From contig CM071568.1 in the NCBI GenBank assembly GCA_036426205.1, positions 53,741,146 to 53,805,145 on the forward strand: 64,000 nucleotides of DNA, in the 5' to 3' direction. Under the pieces are notes generated by a model. It did not search any database. It had not been told where the DNA came from and worked only from the letters and a program-made list of their open reading frames with translations. Position 1 is the stretch's first letter; every line of letters begins with the position of its first letter. The stretch comes from Ascaphus truei (taxonomy: Eukaryota; Chordata; Amphibia; Anura; Ascaphidae). Both the position numbers and the translations under genes were made by a program. Below, piece by piece: positions 20,760-33,964 of this stretch.

Positions 20760-22509
20760 TCAGCTTACCCCACTCGGCAATTCACGTTCTGTGGTGTTCA
20801 TTAATACACCACGCCAAGTGGAGCTATGCAGTATATATGTCCGCGGGAGCTGAGATCTGCCTGTATTATGAGGCAGACGCCTACTCAGCTTCACCCTAGA
20901 TTACTGTGACCTGAAACAGCTGATGAACACTGTTACTGTTTTCAGAATTTATTATCAGGCATTTTCAACTAACACTAGATGGTTACTAATACACTACGCT
21001 GACTAGGGTATCTATCTGTATACTATCCGCCGGGGCTATATATTTTATGTATCCCTCATAACTTAATAAGATATTATTAATAAGTAGCTGTTGCCATCAC
21101 GGAGTACTGGAGCAGTATTTTTCAACTCACACTATATGTTAAGACCTTAGAGTTTAACATTAAATACTGGGTCTGACTATAAATGAATAAGAGATTACTT
21201 TATTCTATTGTATTCTGCTTCTAATAGGCTTTGGTATTTGGATGATATTGCACACCATTGCCAGTTTTCTGAGTGCATACTTTTATTGCTAGCTACCTAT
21301 ACAATTGATTTGGGGCTTTCCATTCACCAACCTTACATTTCTAGCTACATTGTAGCCCATTATTGATACTATTCAAGCTTTTTAATTTGTGTTGCCTACA
21401 AGGACTATTTGCAACTCTCACTTCTTTTGAATTTAATGTGAATACAATTAATCAGGCAAAATTTAGCCTAAAGTATTCACATTATATGCTGCATTAAGTA
21501 TACTCGGTTGAATAATAATTTTTATATCAAACCCAATTACCATTCACCAGTGGGGTGCTCTCTGGGACCGCACCCTTCACTGTCTTTTCATTGCAGCTTG
21601 TTTATAACATCTTTTTTGTGACTACTCAATCAGGAGTGGCTTGTATGTTGTTAGGTTGCTACCTATCACACACATATACACCATATTCTTTGACCTATAT
21701 ATATTCAACAACCTGAGGCATCTTCTACAACAGTATTTTTTCTAGGTGCCAGTCTCTCTATCTGCATCTATTAGTCCCTCTGTACACCACCCTAACCACT
21801 GTGTCTTGGTTCGGATGTGTGTTGTTTAATACTTGTTTTAATCATCTGTGATTAGCTGTCATTCGTGTTGTGTGTCTGTGTGTTGGTGTTCATCCCAACT
21901 ATATTTATTATTCCCTAAACCAATAAAGGTTAAGTTTTAATTTTGTATATATCACATACCCATTCAATGAGTGCTAGTTGTATAGGGGTCTTCTTTTCAC
22001 TTGTCTAGGCAAGTGTACGTCTGCTCAATATCTCTCCAACCCTGGCACCATTTCATAGACTGTAGCAAGAGCAAGCTTTTCTCCCTTCTCTCCCCCACCT
22101 TTTCCACTCTCTCCCAGTTTTCAAAGAGACACAGATTATGACATTACACGGGGAGCATTATATTGGGAACAACAATCAGTATACTTGGCATTTTCATGCA
22201 CAATAAACAACTGAGAATGATGATTAGCTTCTCTCCGTATTTTGTGAAGTTGAGCGATCAGAGGAGTTATAACCTGTTGCCCCTTTGCTTAGCAAAACAG
22301 CTCTCCAGATCTGCAATCTCTGAGTGAGTTTCAAAGTGAATAGAGAAAGAGAAGCAGAAAAAGAAAGAGGGGAAGGAAGGGAGGGACAGGGGGAGGGGGG
22401 GGTGTGAAATGGGGGGGGGGGGGGTAGGGTATGGTAGAGTATAGGGAGATAGGGAGAGGAAGGGAGGGAATTCCACCCCGCCCCCCTCCGATCTGATTAT
22501 CACCTTCTT
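20760..22509. other. Unassigned AT-rich stretch with a G-rich tract
   Basis: No supported gene. Up to about 20950 it continues the terminal region of the Penelope copy. The rest is low complexity, with a G-rich tract at 22360-22460 (GGGGGGGGGGGG runs) that makes proline-rich chance ORFs. Confidence 0.4.
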
Positions 22510-24100
22510 ATTTTAATGGGTTTACAGTTTTTATTTTTTGAGTGATAATTTTTACCTCTTACTGGTTTCTATGTTTTCCTAGCTCTGAAGCCATGGCTCC
22601 CACGTCTTATAAAACTGTTTGTTAGTTTGTTTCAGTTGGGCTGTTAGTCTTTCCATCAAAATTACTTTATTTATTCATTTAAATTCTTCTGGAGGTGGTA
22701 TTAATTTTTTTCAATGCCGCAGCTATGGAGCATCTTGCTGCATTTAGGATAGAGGAGACCAGCCGCCCCATAGATGGAGTGAGATTTTCTACTGGTTTAC
22801 CAAACACGAATGTCAGCGGGTCAGGGGGATTCTTAATTCTGTGACATCTAATAATATGTTTTGGATCATAGTCCAGAATTTCTGAACTAGCGGGCATGTC
22901 CACCAGATGTGGGCCATATCTCCTCTAGGACCACACCCTCTCCTGCATAGATCTGGGTTCCAGGGAAGATCTGGCTCAGCCTACTAGAAGTTAGATACCA
23001 TTAAAATAGAATTTTGTAGATATTTTCCTTCATAATTGTACAGATTGAAGTTTTAGCTGCCCATTCCCAGATATCCTCCCAGTCATCCCTATATATCTCC
23101 ACATTGAGGTCTTCCATCCATTTAAGCATGTAGTTATGGTCCGGTGCATTTACTGACGCCTCTATTCCCATGTATATTCCTGATATCAGGCCTCCCTGGA
23201 GGGTGCCTTTATTGCAATATGTTTAGAATTTTGATAGATTGGGGAAGCGTGCATTATGAGAAATTGTTGTGAGGAAATGTCTAAATTGGATGAATTTGAA
23301 GAGATGGAGGTCTTGCGTTTGGTACTTGTTTTGAAGTTCCTGGTAAGACATGATCTTCCCCTTTTCCACCAGGTCAGCTGCTATTTTGATATTCAAATTT
23401 TGAAATTGGTTGAATTGTCTTTTGGAGCATCCAGGAGGAAATTCCGGGTTATTGAAAATAGGGGTAAGTTGATATGGGGAGGACATTAGTGCATATTTCC
23501 CCTTGTTTTTGGTCCATATATTCCACGTTCACCTCATCGATCCCAGGTCAAACCTCCCTGGTAGAGTCTCCTTGATCCCTGGGGACCACAGAGACACTGT
23601 GAGAGAAATGTGTCTCGCGTAGTAGGATTCAATTGCTAACCAGCAGCAGGTTGTTGGGTTGCTATTCCAGACCACTACTTATTTTGGTTGGGCCTCTTAA
23701 TAATATTTAATAATACCCGGAACTCCCATGCCTCCTCTTGCTCTTGAGGTTAGCATTACCGACCTCGTCACTCTCTGTCTTTTATCTTTCCAAATAAATT
23801 GAAATATCCGGCTTTGTATATTTTTCAGCTCAGGAATGGGAATATTTATTGGGAAGGTTTAAAAATAATATATTAGTCTTGGAGAATATTCATTTTGGTG
23901 GAGATAATTCTCCCTATCCAGGATATCTGGAATTTATTCAATGCTTGCAAATCTTTTTTATTTTTGTCATAAAGGGGAGGGAAATTACACTGGTCGAGGG
24001 ATTCGTATGAGTTTGCAATCTTAATTCCTAGGTACTTGATATGGGTGGGGCTTCATTTATAGTTAACATTTGACCGTAGCTGTTGTTTCAAATTGGTTTT
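22510..24100 (-). mobile_element. Tx1/L1-type LINE 3' fragment
   Basis: The minus strand reads through the C-terminal half of an L1-type ORF2, matching the full ORF2 at 44872-48677 in order. It starts with ISWIGRIISTKMNIL-like sequence near 23890, then LTPIFNNPEFPPGC (about 23465), LHLFKFIQFRHFLTT (about 23290) and VSSILNAARCSIAAALKK (about 22730). Many stops and frameshifts; RT palm and endonuclease are missing. Confidence 0.7.
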
Positions 24101-24184
24101 ATAGAAATGCATTTATACATATTATGAAAGTATTCAAATTAGTTATAATTATACGAATATAAAAGGAAAGTAATTTAATTTTTT

Positions 24185-25246
24185 TATTTAGAACCTTTGC
24201 AAAATCTAAGTAGAACACATCAACTGCATTACCCTGCTCTAAATTCCTACTTACCTCCTCAAAGGAACTAATAAGGTTAGTTTGGCACGACCTGTCCTTC
24301 ATAAATCCATGCTGATTTACTAATAATTGTGTTATCATTAGGTATTCCAGAATATTATCCCGTATTAAACCTTCAAGTAGTTTCCCCAGTATTGATGTCA
24401 GGCTTACAAGTCTGTAATTTCCTGGTTGTGATTTAGCTCCCTTTTTAAATATAGGCACCACGTCAGCTTTACGCCAATCTTGTGGTATTGGACCTGTGGA
24501 AATGGATTGGACCTGTGATAAAGTCTTTGAATATTAAATGGTTTGGATATTGCTGAACTTAGCTCCTTAAGAACTCTTGGATGCATGCCATTGGAGTCAG
24601 ATGCCTTATTTACTTTAACTTCGTCAAGCAGCTATGAACTTCTTCCTCAGTTAACCGATTGTTTGTTTATATAATGGTTGTGGTTTCTTCATGTGGCACT
24701 ATTTTTACAATTAATTCTTCCCTGGTAAATACAGAGGCAAATAATTAGTTGAATAATTCTTCTTTTTCCTTATCACCAATAATGTGCCTCCCCATCTAAC
24801 ACTGCAAGGGTCCTACAGTATATATATTTTTTCTAATCTTTATGTTATTAAGGTACTAAAATAATTTTTTAGGGTTGATCTTACTTTCTGTTGCAATCCT
24901 CTTTCCATTTTCAATTTTTGCTAATTTGCCCTATTGCAACTTTTGTTACACTCCTTATAATTCTGATATGATGCCTCCGCCCCTGACTTTAATTATCTAA
25001 ATTCCTGCCTCTTCCTTTCCATTTCCTCTTCCACCTGTTTATTTAGCCACTTTGGGTTAGACTTGTTTCTTTTATATTTATTACCCAAGGGTATACATAC
25101 AGATAAATGTGCTTTACTAACAGTTTTTAAACCTGACCGTTTATCTTCCACATTTTTACCTGCAAAAAAAAAGTAATACTAACATATATTCTTTGTAGAT
25201 TATTCCTCAGTTTATTAAAATCTGCCTTTTTAAAATGTAAAGTCTT
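24185..25246 (-). mobile_element. CR1-type LINE, RT N-terminal part (left of nested L1)
   Basis: Minus-strand words VPIFKKGAKSQPGNYR, LGKLLEGLIRD, DRSCQTNLISSFEEVSRNLE and VFYLDFAKV are the start of a CR1-type RT domain, here broken into short frames. Between 24600 and 25120 come the linker words expected between endonuclease and RT. The left end stops near 24185 inside the palm. The right end is interrupted by the L1 insertion and resumes at 30956. Confidence 0.75.
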
Positions 25247-25387
25247 GGAGACTTCCGGTGATGTCAGTGGATATGGACATCTGAGGGACTCGCTCTGCAG
25301 CCCCTCTCTAAGCAATTTAACTAGTCAAGCGTTAATCAGTCTTAAGTGCTATCAAACGATACCCCAAAACACGCTGATCAGCAGAGA

Positions 25388-26230
25388 TGGCAAATAAGAA
25401 TAAAAAAACGCTACCACAGAGCGTATCAGCCTATTTCTCCACAAGCCCGCGGTAAGGAACATACAGCGAGACCTCGCAAGATGGCGATGGGACATGTGCT
25501 CCGGAGTGAGCCGCAGGAGAAATGGCATCAGAGGGTTCAGGTCCCGCGGGGGGAAATCTCGCAAGCATACATGGAGAAACTTTTCTCCAGGATGCGAAAC
25601 GTCTTCCAGGAGGACCTCAGTAAGGCCATTAATACCTTGAAAGGGGACATGGAGGCCATAGCGAAAAGTACGGAGGTCACAGAACAGAGGATGGAAGAAA
25701 TCGAAAAAGCACAGTCAAACACAGAGGATGACCTAAACAGAATGGTGGATGAGATAAGAACATTAAAATAATCTATTGAGGATCAAGAAAATAGAGAGAG
25801 GCGACAGAACATTAGGGTGCGCAATATACCGGATCAATTCCAGCAGAATTGCTACGTACATACCTGAGGGAATTATTCCTTGAATTGGCACCTGATCTGT
25901 CCCAGGAAAATCTGGAGCTAGATAGGGCACACAGAGCTTTTGGCCCTAAATTCTCTGACCCCAAAAAAACAAGGGATATGCTTGTTAGATTTCATTCGTA
26001 CTCCCAAAAAGAACGCATCCTAACAGCAAGCAGGAATAGAGGAACAATCACTTTCAAAGATACAACTTTACAGATATACTCTGATCTATCCTGAGCAACT
26101 ATCGAAAGAAGGAGAGAACTAAGACCCCTCACGAACTTGCTGAGAGATAAGAAAATAAAGTACCGCTGGGGCTTTCCCTTTAAACTGTCCTCTTGCAGAG
26201 GGTAAATTCAACTCCATATCCTATACAGAG
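25388..26230 (+). pseudogene. L1 ORF1 remnant
   Basis: Frames joined in order give an N-terminus MANKNKKTLPQSVSAYF, a coiled-coil stretch at 25570-25770 (KAINTLKGDMEAIAKSTEVT and following heptads), an RRM-like RRQNIRVRNIPD segment near 25800, then LELDRAHRAFGPK and DMLVRFHSYSQKERIL, the C-terminal nucleic-acid-binding domain. The arrangement matches the intact 321-residue ORF1 at 50292-51257. At least four frame breaks. Confidence 0.75.
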
Positions 26231-27779
26231 GACATCCCCCGATTCCTGAAAGCACTGGGCCGCCCCTCCATGAACGAAGGAGCAGAAGATGAAGGCTCCC
26301 GCATATCGCCCTCCCCAAGAAGTTACCCGAGAGCATCACAGAGGATCGCATCTCAAAGTAACCTAAGAACGCAGGAATAGCAAAAACGAAGAGCAGATTC
26401 CTTACCTGCATCAACAGAGTGTAGTCAAGAGATGGAGCCTTGGATCTGCCACACCGGACGGAATTCTATCCCCAGATGAAGGTGGGTTGACGCTCCCGGG
26501 AGGCAGGGAGGGGGGCCTACTTCACCGCGGACCTTCTGTCCGCCCCCCCCTCTATGGGCCCGACCCCGACGATCCTACCCGAACCGGCAGACCCCTGCAC
26601 CAGTCTGGAGTTGCTCCCCCCCTTCCTTCCCCCCTCCTCCCCCCGTCTACCCACTGCCATACCCACTCTCCCCTGGGATTGAGAAGACCATCACCCCCTG
26701 AGCTGTCGTGGAGCTCTCTTGCATACCACCCACCCCTCCCCCCTCCATCACACGTACCTGTACGCGTGACCCGCTCCGGTGAGGAAGAAGCCTGAGCATA
26801 AGTGCTCACGCAGATTGCCCACACTGTTTGGCCCGGCAATCAAAGGGTCGGGAGCAGCGCAGAGGGTGCCGATGGAGGGACCAGGGCTGGGCCTTTGCAG
26901 CCTTTGTCCTAAGGGAGAATCAGCTTATGCCACTGCTGTTGGTTCGTTCTCTTTTGGGCCGGGGGTCAGATCCAAACACAGATCGGTCTGCCTACGATCA
27001 TGATGGGTCCTGTTTCCCTGGAGCAGAGATCACACAAAGCCTCACCCTCCATCGGGGATCTCAGGATACCCCTCATCCTTCCCCATCATATTACTCCGAT
27101 AGCATGGGGGAATCCCACACATCGACCGGTTCTGCTGAGAGGACGCCAACTCATGGCTTAAGTCAGGACTCCAAGCCGGGACCCTGTATCTAAGGTTCAC
27201 AGTCAGTAAAAATTTATGAACGTTTTCCCAATTCCACACATAAGCCATAAACCTGGGAGACCACACGGAGACCCCACCCCCCAGTAGTACCCCCCACCTT
27301 AGTAAGAAAAAAAGGGGCACACAAAAAGAACCGAAAAAAGAAAAAAAGAAAGAAAAAAAGCAATAAGACCCCCACCAATCGAAACTAATTGGTTGTTTGC
27401 CCACCCAACACCCCCTCCCCTTTTTTCCCCCCTAAAGCCTCCCCAGCTAACCAACAACGAGTCGGTTGAGATTAAGCAGCCCCAGGTGTTACCAATATGG
27501 AAATGGGGGAAATACTATCAATCAGAATAAATGTATATAATTTAAGGAGGCAGAAAACAGTCTTTACCCACCGCCTTTATCGCCCCTCCTCCCCCCCCTC
27601 TCCCGTCCAAAAGTGGAAAACGCATGCTTTGATCCAGATATAGGTTGAGGCTACTCTCTGAGTACCATGAGAACATCTCTCTTTTTTACATGCCTTAAAC
27701 TGTACCATGATTAGATCTCTCCTGCTGCACTGCTTTAAACTGTTTAAATTACTAGATATGGTGTTACATGTATAGTTGG
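26231..27779 (+). other. L1 inter-ORF region
   Basis: No protein signal; the ORFs here are GC-rich chance frames. Its length (about 1.5 kb) matches the inter-ORF gap of the other L1-type copy (48678-50291), so the long spacer is a property of the family. Confidence 0.55.
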
Positions 27780-30627
27780 TACTAATAAGGATTCCCAGTA
27801 AAGGCAATATACTGTATGCCCTGCCGGGTTTTTTCGTTGATATTTGGAGAAGCCAACACCAGGGGGAACGAGACTTCTCATTCTACTCGGCCTTACATCA
27901 GTCTTACTCGAGGACTGATCTTTTTCTGGGTACTAAAAATGTTCTCATAGATATGGTGCTCTCTCTGCCTTTCAGTAAGAACAACAACTACATTTGGAAA
28001 CTAAATGACTCTCCTAAACTCCCCAGAAATAGTGGGCACAATTCCGCAAAAATTTAAAGAATACTTTGAAATAAACTAGGGTTCGGTTGGTTCCCCTATA
28101 ACGCTATGGGAAGCCCAAAAGGCAACAATCCGGGGTTCCCTCATTTCCATAGCGTCTTTCCAAAAGGACTCGGAGGACCTGTCTCTGGAGACTGCACACA
28201 AAAACAAACCCACCAAAAAACTATACAAAATTCTAGAAAAATCAAGGACTGAATTAAAAATAGTCCAACTTGAAGAGGTAGAGAGAGCACTGAGATGGAC
28301 AAACCAACGTTATTACGACAAAGGAAACAAGTCGGACCGACTGTTGGCCAATAAATTAAAAGGTCTACGGATTAAGTCCCAAATTATAGCAATTCGGACC
28401 AAATCAGGCTTAAAATCCTTTAAAGAGAAAGAAATTGCCCAAGAATTTTCGGATTTCTACACCAATCTGTATAACTTAACCCCCCCCCCCCAAAAAAAAC
28501 GCACAGTCCGGGATGGCGGCTATCCCTAGATACCTGGAGGAGTGCAGCTTACCTGTCCTTCCAGAGGAAATCGTCCTTAAACTAAACGAGAAAATATTCC
28601 CCACTGAAATATTTAAAGTAATAAAACAACTAAAGACAAATAAAACCCCAGGGCCAGACGGTTTCTCGAACCAATACTACAAAAAATTCAAGAAAGTGCT
28701 GGTCCCACATTTAACGGAGGTTTTCAATTTGTTTATGGAAGTGGAGGATGTCCCAGTATCCATGTCCACAGCTAAACTGGCAATTATTCATAAGGAAGGA
28801 AGAGACCCGCTCCAAAGCAGGAGCTATAGACCAATATCTCTACTTAATTCGGACCTCAAAATTTATAGTAAAATCCTAGCAAATAGACTAAATCCAATAT
28901 TACCGAGCTTGATCCACAAAGACCAGGTTGGATTTGTTTCAGGCAGACAAGCCTCGGATAATACGCGTAAAATGATAAATATCAACCATGTGCATCTAGA
29001 GGGAACAAAAGCATTCCTATTGAGTCTCGATGCTGAAAAAGCATTCGATAGAATCAGATGAGACTTCTTAGACCATACTATGACTAAATTCGGATTCAGA
29101 GGTCCTTCCTAGAGGGAGTTAAAGCCTTATATAAGAACCCATCGGCTTTTGTAAAACTCCCAGGAGGAGACTCAGTCCCCATAAAAATCAAGAATAGTAC
29201 CAGGCAGGGCTGCCCTTTATCCCCACTCCTTTTCGCACTATCACTCGAACCCCTAGCAGCAACAATTAGACAAAACCAAGATATAAAGGGGGTCATCATC
29301 AGGGACAGAAAACACAAAATCTCGCTGTTCGCAGATGACGTTATTCTATCATTGACATCCCCCATGACGACCCTTCCTAACCTTCAGTCTGAGTTGGAAA
29401 GATTTGGCTGGATTTCAGGGTACAAAATTAACAGCGATAAATTAGAAGCCCTGAATCTATCCCTTCCTGCTCAAGATGTAAAACTAATGCAGCTCAATTT
29501 TAGTTATAAGTGGAGCTCCACAAACATAAAATACTTGAGAGTTAGAATAGCCAACTCATACATACTGTAGCATTATATAACTGTAATTTTCCTCCATTAT
29601 TTACCAATATCAAAAAATACCTCCAGAGATGGAACACATATCATATTTCGTGGCTCGGTAGGGTGGCATCAGTTAAGATGAACATCCTTCCCAGACTGCT
29701 GTATTTCTTCCAGACTCTCCCAGTCTGCATGCCCTGGCAGACCTAAAAAATATCCAAAATAGTATCTTCCAATTTATATGGAAAGAGAAGAGGCCGCGAG
29801 TGGCACGAACGGTAATGTTTGCCCCAAAGGAGTGTGGAGGCCTAGGTGTTCCTGTTATAATCAAGTATTACAGAGCAGCCCACCTAAAACAAACAGTGAT
29901 CTGGAATAATGACCCAGCGTCTCGAGGCTGGTTGGAGATTGAGGCCTCCTACGTGGCTCCCCTATCCCTTGGAGTATTAATTTGGTCCCAAGGGGGTGGG
30001 AAGATAACAAAACCAGGTGAAATAGGCCTGGGTGCCATGAGATGCACGTGGAAAATTTGGACTCATGCAAAGGACAGATATGAATTGACTTCCTCCCCTT
30101 ACCCCTATATTCGGCAACCCAGACTTTCCCCAGGGCTGTGATCCCAGGGACTTCAAACAATTCAGAGAGTCTGGGATAAAGATGACATCAGACCTTCTAA
30201 ACAAGGGGACCCTGATACCATTTTCGGAGTTACAGAAAAACCACCCCTTGGTAAAACTTCCCTTTTATTGATTCCTCCAGATAATACATTTCCTCCAAGT
30301 AGCCTCCCAAAGCTCCAAATTCAGAGGTCTCACGACTTTTGAAAAAAGATGTGCGGTGGGAACATACCAACGAGGGCTGATCTCGGGAATTTACTTGGGA
30401 CTAGCACGTTCTATGATGACCGCCAACCCACGAGAAAACTAATCACACACCTACTCACAGCAGCTCGCTGCTCGCTCAAAGCCAATTGGAAAAAAATAAA
30501 ACCTCCCTTCAAACAGATGGTCCTTCGGAGGTCAAATGAGGTCAAATTGCTGGAGTATTTGTCCGCTCTCTTGCACCAGAACCTGGACCGGTTCAACAAG
30601 GTCTGGGTCTTATGGCCCTACAATTAA
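27780..30627 (+). pseudogene. L1 ORF2 remnant (endonuclease end, RT, C-terminus)
   Basis: Begins within the endonuclease (FYSALHQSYSRTDLFLG, matching the intact copy's FYSHPHDSYSRIDYFLV). RT follows: TNKTPGPDGFSNQYYKK, SYRPISLLNSDLKIYSK, DQVGFVSGRQASDN, LLSLDAEKAFDRI (28513-29061), a QGCPLSPLLFAL block near 29205 and FADDVILS near 29330. The C-terminal part continues in broken frames to about 30627. At least five frame breaks and the missing endonuclease N-terminus make it inactive. Confidence 0.8.
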
Positions 30628-30955
30628 AAATTTAAATTATTACACCTGAACTGTAAGCTCGCTACACCTCCCCTCCCCCCCCCATACCCTTCCCTCCCCT
30701 CCTCCCCCCCTCTAACCCCCTTCTTCTCTCAACCTGTTCTTCGCTATCCTTTTTCTTAAAATAAGAGGAGTTACTACCTGGTATGCATTACTGTTTATGC
30801 AGGTTTTTCGTTGTTCAGGTTTCAAATGACTGAGTGTAATTCGATATGTACTCTGCGAAGTACATAAGCCCCTGTATATGTTTTGGAATGTTGCCCGTAA
30901 CCCTCTATGAAAACCAATAAAAAATATTTGTAAAAAAAAAAAAATGTAAAGTCTT

Positions 30956-31725
30956 TCTTGAACCCCTATAATAAATTTTTTGATAATTTATTTCAAATGA
31001 GTCCATGTTATAATCACTGCTTCCTAAATGTTCCTGACTTCAATATTTGTTATTGCTTCTACATTGTTTGATATTACCAAATCCAATATTGCCCCTATCC
31101 TGTTGGGTCCTCAATAATTTGGATCATGTAATTGTCTTTTAGCACAGCCTCCAAAACATATTTCCTTTTGTTGTCATGCTAATCTAATTTCCCCAGTCTA
31201 TGTCTGAATAATTAAAATCACTCATTATGCAAAAATTAGCTACGTTTATTTTGACATCCCTAAGAACATTTTTTTTGTACATGTTACCTCCACTGCTAAT
31301 TTCTAACCAAAAGGTCTTGATATTTTCACCGTTCCCTTCATAAATATCTTCCATTATAAAAGTTTTTATATCCACTTGAACATATTTTCCCGATCCTTCA
31401 GGAAAAAGTGAAAAATTCTAAATGAACTTCCCAGTCATAAATTTCATCCCACCATGTTTCAGTAATGCCTATTATATCATACTGTTCCCTTGTAGCTAAA
31501 AATTCAAGCTCCCCCATTTTATGTCAGTCTTCTTGCTATAGCAAGTATGCATTTAAGGGTTTTTCCAGTTTGTGCTATTATATTATCTGCTCCTTCATTT
31601 CTACTCCATTTGGATTTAGTCTTCAGAAATGTTCTAATATTATCTGTATTTAATATGGGTGTCTCCCTGCTTGTCAAACTCCCACTTACACCTTTCTACC
31701 TCCATAACCCCTAGCTATTTCCCCA
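30956..31725 (-). mobile_element. CR1-type LINE, endonuclease part (right of nested L1)
   Basis: Continuation of the CR1 copy at 24185-25246 on the minus strand. FCIMSDFNYSDIDWGN (31184-31230) is the GDFNxPDIDW motif of the AP-type endonuclease, with GD changed to SD. Upstream words continue to about 31700. It is broken by stops. Confidence 0.65.
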
Positions 31726-31730
31726 TTCCT

Positions 31731-32088
31731 ACAGTAGAGGCAACTCTTATTCGAACAAAAACCAGTGGCAATTCCCCAAAAAACCCAGGAAACACCCAGG
31801 TACATTCTGAATACATGCCTTAAACTTTCCTTAAACTAGCCCCAGCATTTCTGCATTGATTAATGGCCTATCAGATTAACAGCGGGGGTCCCTGGCAGTC
31901 CCATTCAAACTGAATTGGACTGCCACGGATCCCTGCTGTGTTAATCCTATGGGTCGTTAGTCAATGCAGAAATACCTTAAACGTGCCTCAAACTAGCCCA
32001 GAACATACCCAGCACATACCCAGCACATACCCAGAATGTAACCCGGCTAGTTTACGGCAAATGTTAGAATAAACGTTGCCTCTACTGT
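31731..32088. mobile_element. ~358-bp MITE, TIR ACAGTAGAGGCAAC
   Basis: Left end ACAGTAGAGGCAACTCTTAT, right end the complement of ACAGTAGAGGCAACGTTTAT. An internal palindrome lies around GGCAGTCC...GGACTGCC, and a 12-bp direct repeat CATACCCAGCA occurs near 32010-32035. No clear target duplication. Confidence 0.8.
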
Positions 32089-32723
32089 ATCTACTCTGTC
32101 TATTCATTATCTGTTTCTTGTACCTCTGCATGACCTACTATGGGTGTTTTAATTAAACTTTCAGAATGCATCATTCACAAATGTGTTAGACTGAGCTGCT
32201 GATGCATATCTGGCATGTTATATGTTTGCAGTAAGACATGGTTCATATTTAAAATCTGTGTATTTAAGTGTGTGTGTGTATGTGTGTATCTATATATACA
32301 TGTATATATGTGTATATATATATATAATTTACATTATAAAATGTTTAATGCTGTTTCAGCACATAATGCATAGCTGTCAAACTTTACTAAAATATTCCTG
32401 CTAATACATTATTTATAGCCCCTTGTCAGCATTTATAAATATCTTTTTTTTTCCGTGAATGTGCTCTGTAATTAATATAACTCCTTGTGAATAATTCTAC
32501 CTTTTTTCCCTAAAATAAATATTTTGACTACTCTATGTTAAACTCATGTTTTATTTTTTTTCTGGTCATGTGTGCAAAGAAATAAACATGCACAGACATG
32601 TCAGTATTCTGAAAATTCATGAAATGCCGTGTCCATACAGTATGTATCCATCCCTATCTACAGTACACATCAACAGTATGATTCACAAAAACAATAAATA
32701 TATATCTATATAAATATATAGGT
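32089..32723. other. Unassigned AT-rich stretch with TG/TA microsatellite
   Basis: A (GT)n/(TA)n tract lies at 32266-32330. Nothing else is supported. Confidence 0.5.
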
Positions 32724-32972
32724 AGTGGTGTTCCTCACAGCAGTGATGCAGCCGCAGCAACGCAGTAAGAATGAGACAGCACTCAGAGGTCATTTTCAAA
32801 AAAATTGTATTAGCGTAAGTGGCAAAAATGCCAAGGTTTCGGTCCCCAGGTGAGGACCGAAATGATGGCATTTGTGCCACTTACTCTAATACAATTTTTT
32901 TGAAAATTACCTCTGAGTGCTGTCTCGTTCTTACTGTGTTGCTGCGGCTGCACCACTGCTGTGAGGAACACC
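32724..32972. repeat. 250-bp palindrome (head-to-head repeat)
   Basis: Two ~120-bp arms, over 90% alike by eye, run inward from GTTCCTCACAGCAGTG (left) and its complement (right) to a centre at about 32848 (TTTCGGTCC-ccaggtga-GGACCGAAA). Each arm contains GGACCGAAA after a GC-rich stem, like the Penelope-type ends elsewhere in the window. Confidence 0.85.
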
Positions 32973-33808
32973 CACGCCTTTTAAATACTGCTAAGGGACA
33001 TCACTACCTTTTAATACACACATTTGAGTGTATACTACTCTACATTGACTATATATAATATATATATATAATATAAAATAAATATTATAATAAAATATGG
33101 GTGTGTTATAACTGGTAGAGGGTGTAATGAAGGAGAAAGCATTACTGGATACGGAAAAGGTGTATACAGGGGCTGTGGCTTAGACAAAAAGGGGGCAGAC
33201 ACCTATCAAAATTAGTTTGACGACATTCCATTCCCTACTTCTGACAAAAGTTCTCTTTTTATCATTTTTTTATTGGCTATTTTGCAGTGTTTTTATATAC
33301 TGTTTGTCTGTTGAGTATATTTTTAGTTTAGTTTTTAAGGCTGTACAAAAGTATAAAAGGATGTATAAAAAGTACCTTTTATATCAGTCAGTAATCAAGA
33401 GGTATAGAGTGCATGGAATTAGGGGCTTTCTTCTAACTTCACACTGGAGGTTGTGTTCTACAGTTATCAATTTCCCTTAGTGCACCTACAGTACACCAGT
33501 TGAATTATATTTTGAGCAAGTACTTTCCGTTTTTCTTTCTTTGGGGTTGTCGTCATGTCTGGGGATTATATCTGGCGTTATCTATAACTCTTCCCATACG
33601 CCTTGAAAAAAGATAGAATTTGGCTCCAAACTACCTTAAATGTTATAGATGACAGTCGTGGATTCAAACAGTCAGAGTATGGTTTCCGGACACTACCAAG
33701 TATGAAATACTTCATACAGTATTCTGTTTGTAATACAGTAAAGCCATTTCTTAATGTGTTCATTCAAGATCAAGTTGTAAATATAGACTTCCTCATATTG
33801 ATAACATA
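32973..33808. other. Unassigned AT-rich stretch
   Basis: A (TA)n tract lies at 33050-33075. The longest ORF (33603-33869) has no recognisable features. Confidence 0.5.
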
Positions 33809-33964
33809 CAGTTGTGTGAAAAAGAAAGTACACCCTCTGAATTCTATGGTTTTAAATATCAGGACATAATAACAATCAACCGTTCCTTGGCAGGTCTTAA
33901 AATTAGGTAAATACAACCACAGATGAACAACAACACATGACATATTACACCGTGTCATGATTTA
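33809..33964 (+). mobile_element. Tc1-like element, left terminal repeat (split copy)
   Basis: CAGTTGTGTGAAAAAGAAAG at 33809, preceded by TA, is the complement of the right end at 52818. The 156-bp match continues to TCATGATTTA, then breaks at the insertion point of the giant transposon. The rest of the same element resumes at 51410. Confidence 0.9.

Larger units (their letters stand above)
25247..30940 (+). mobile_element. Nested Tx1/L1-type LINE with 15-bp target duplication
   Basis: A plus-strand element inserted in the CR1 copy. The 15-bp sequence AAAATGTAAAGTCTT occurs at 25232-25246 and again right after the poly(A) at 30941-30955. Order inside: 5' UTR, ORF1 remnant (25388-26230), long inter-ORF region (26230-27780), ORF2 remnant lacking the first ~150 endonuclease residues (27780-30627), 3' UTR with AATAAAAAA, poly(A). 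Frameshifts and stops show it is older than the L1-type copy at 44450-51398. Confidence 0.9.

Noticed and set aside
26487..27193. Proline-rich and GC-rich ORFs between L1 ORF1 and ORF2
   Set aside because: No domain, no counterpart frame in the other L1 copy's spacer.
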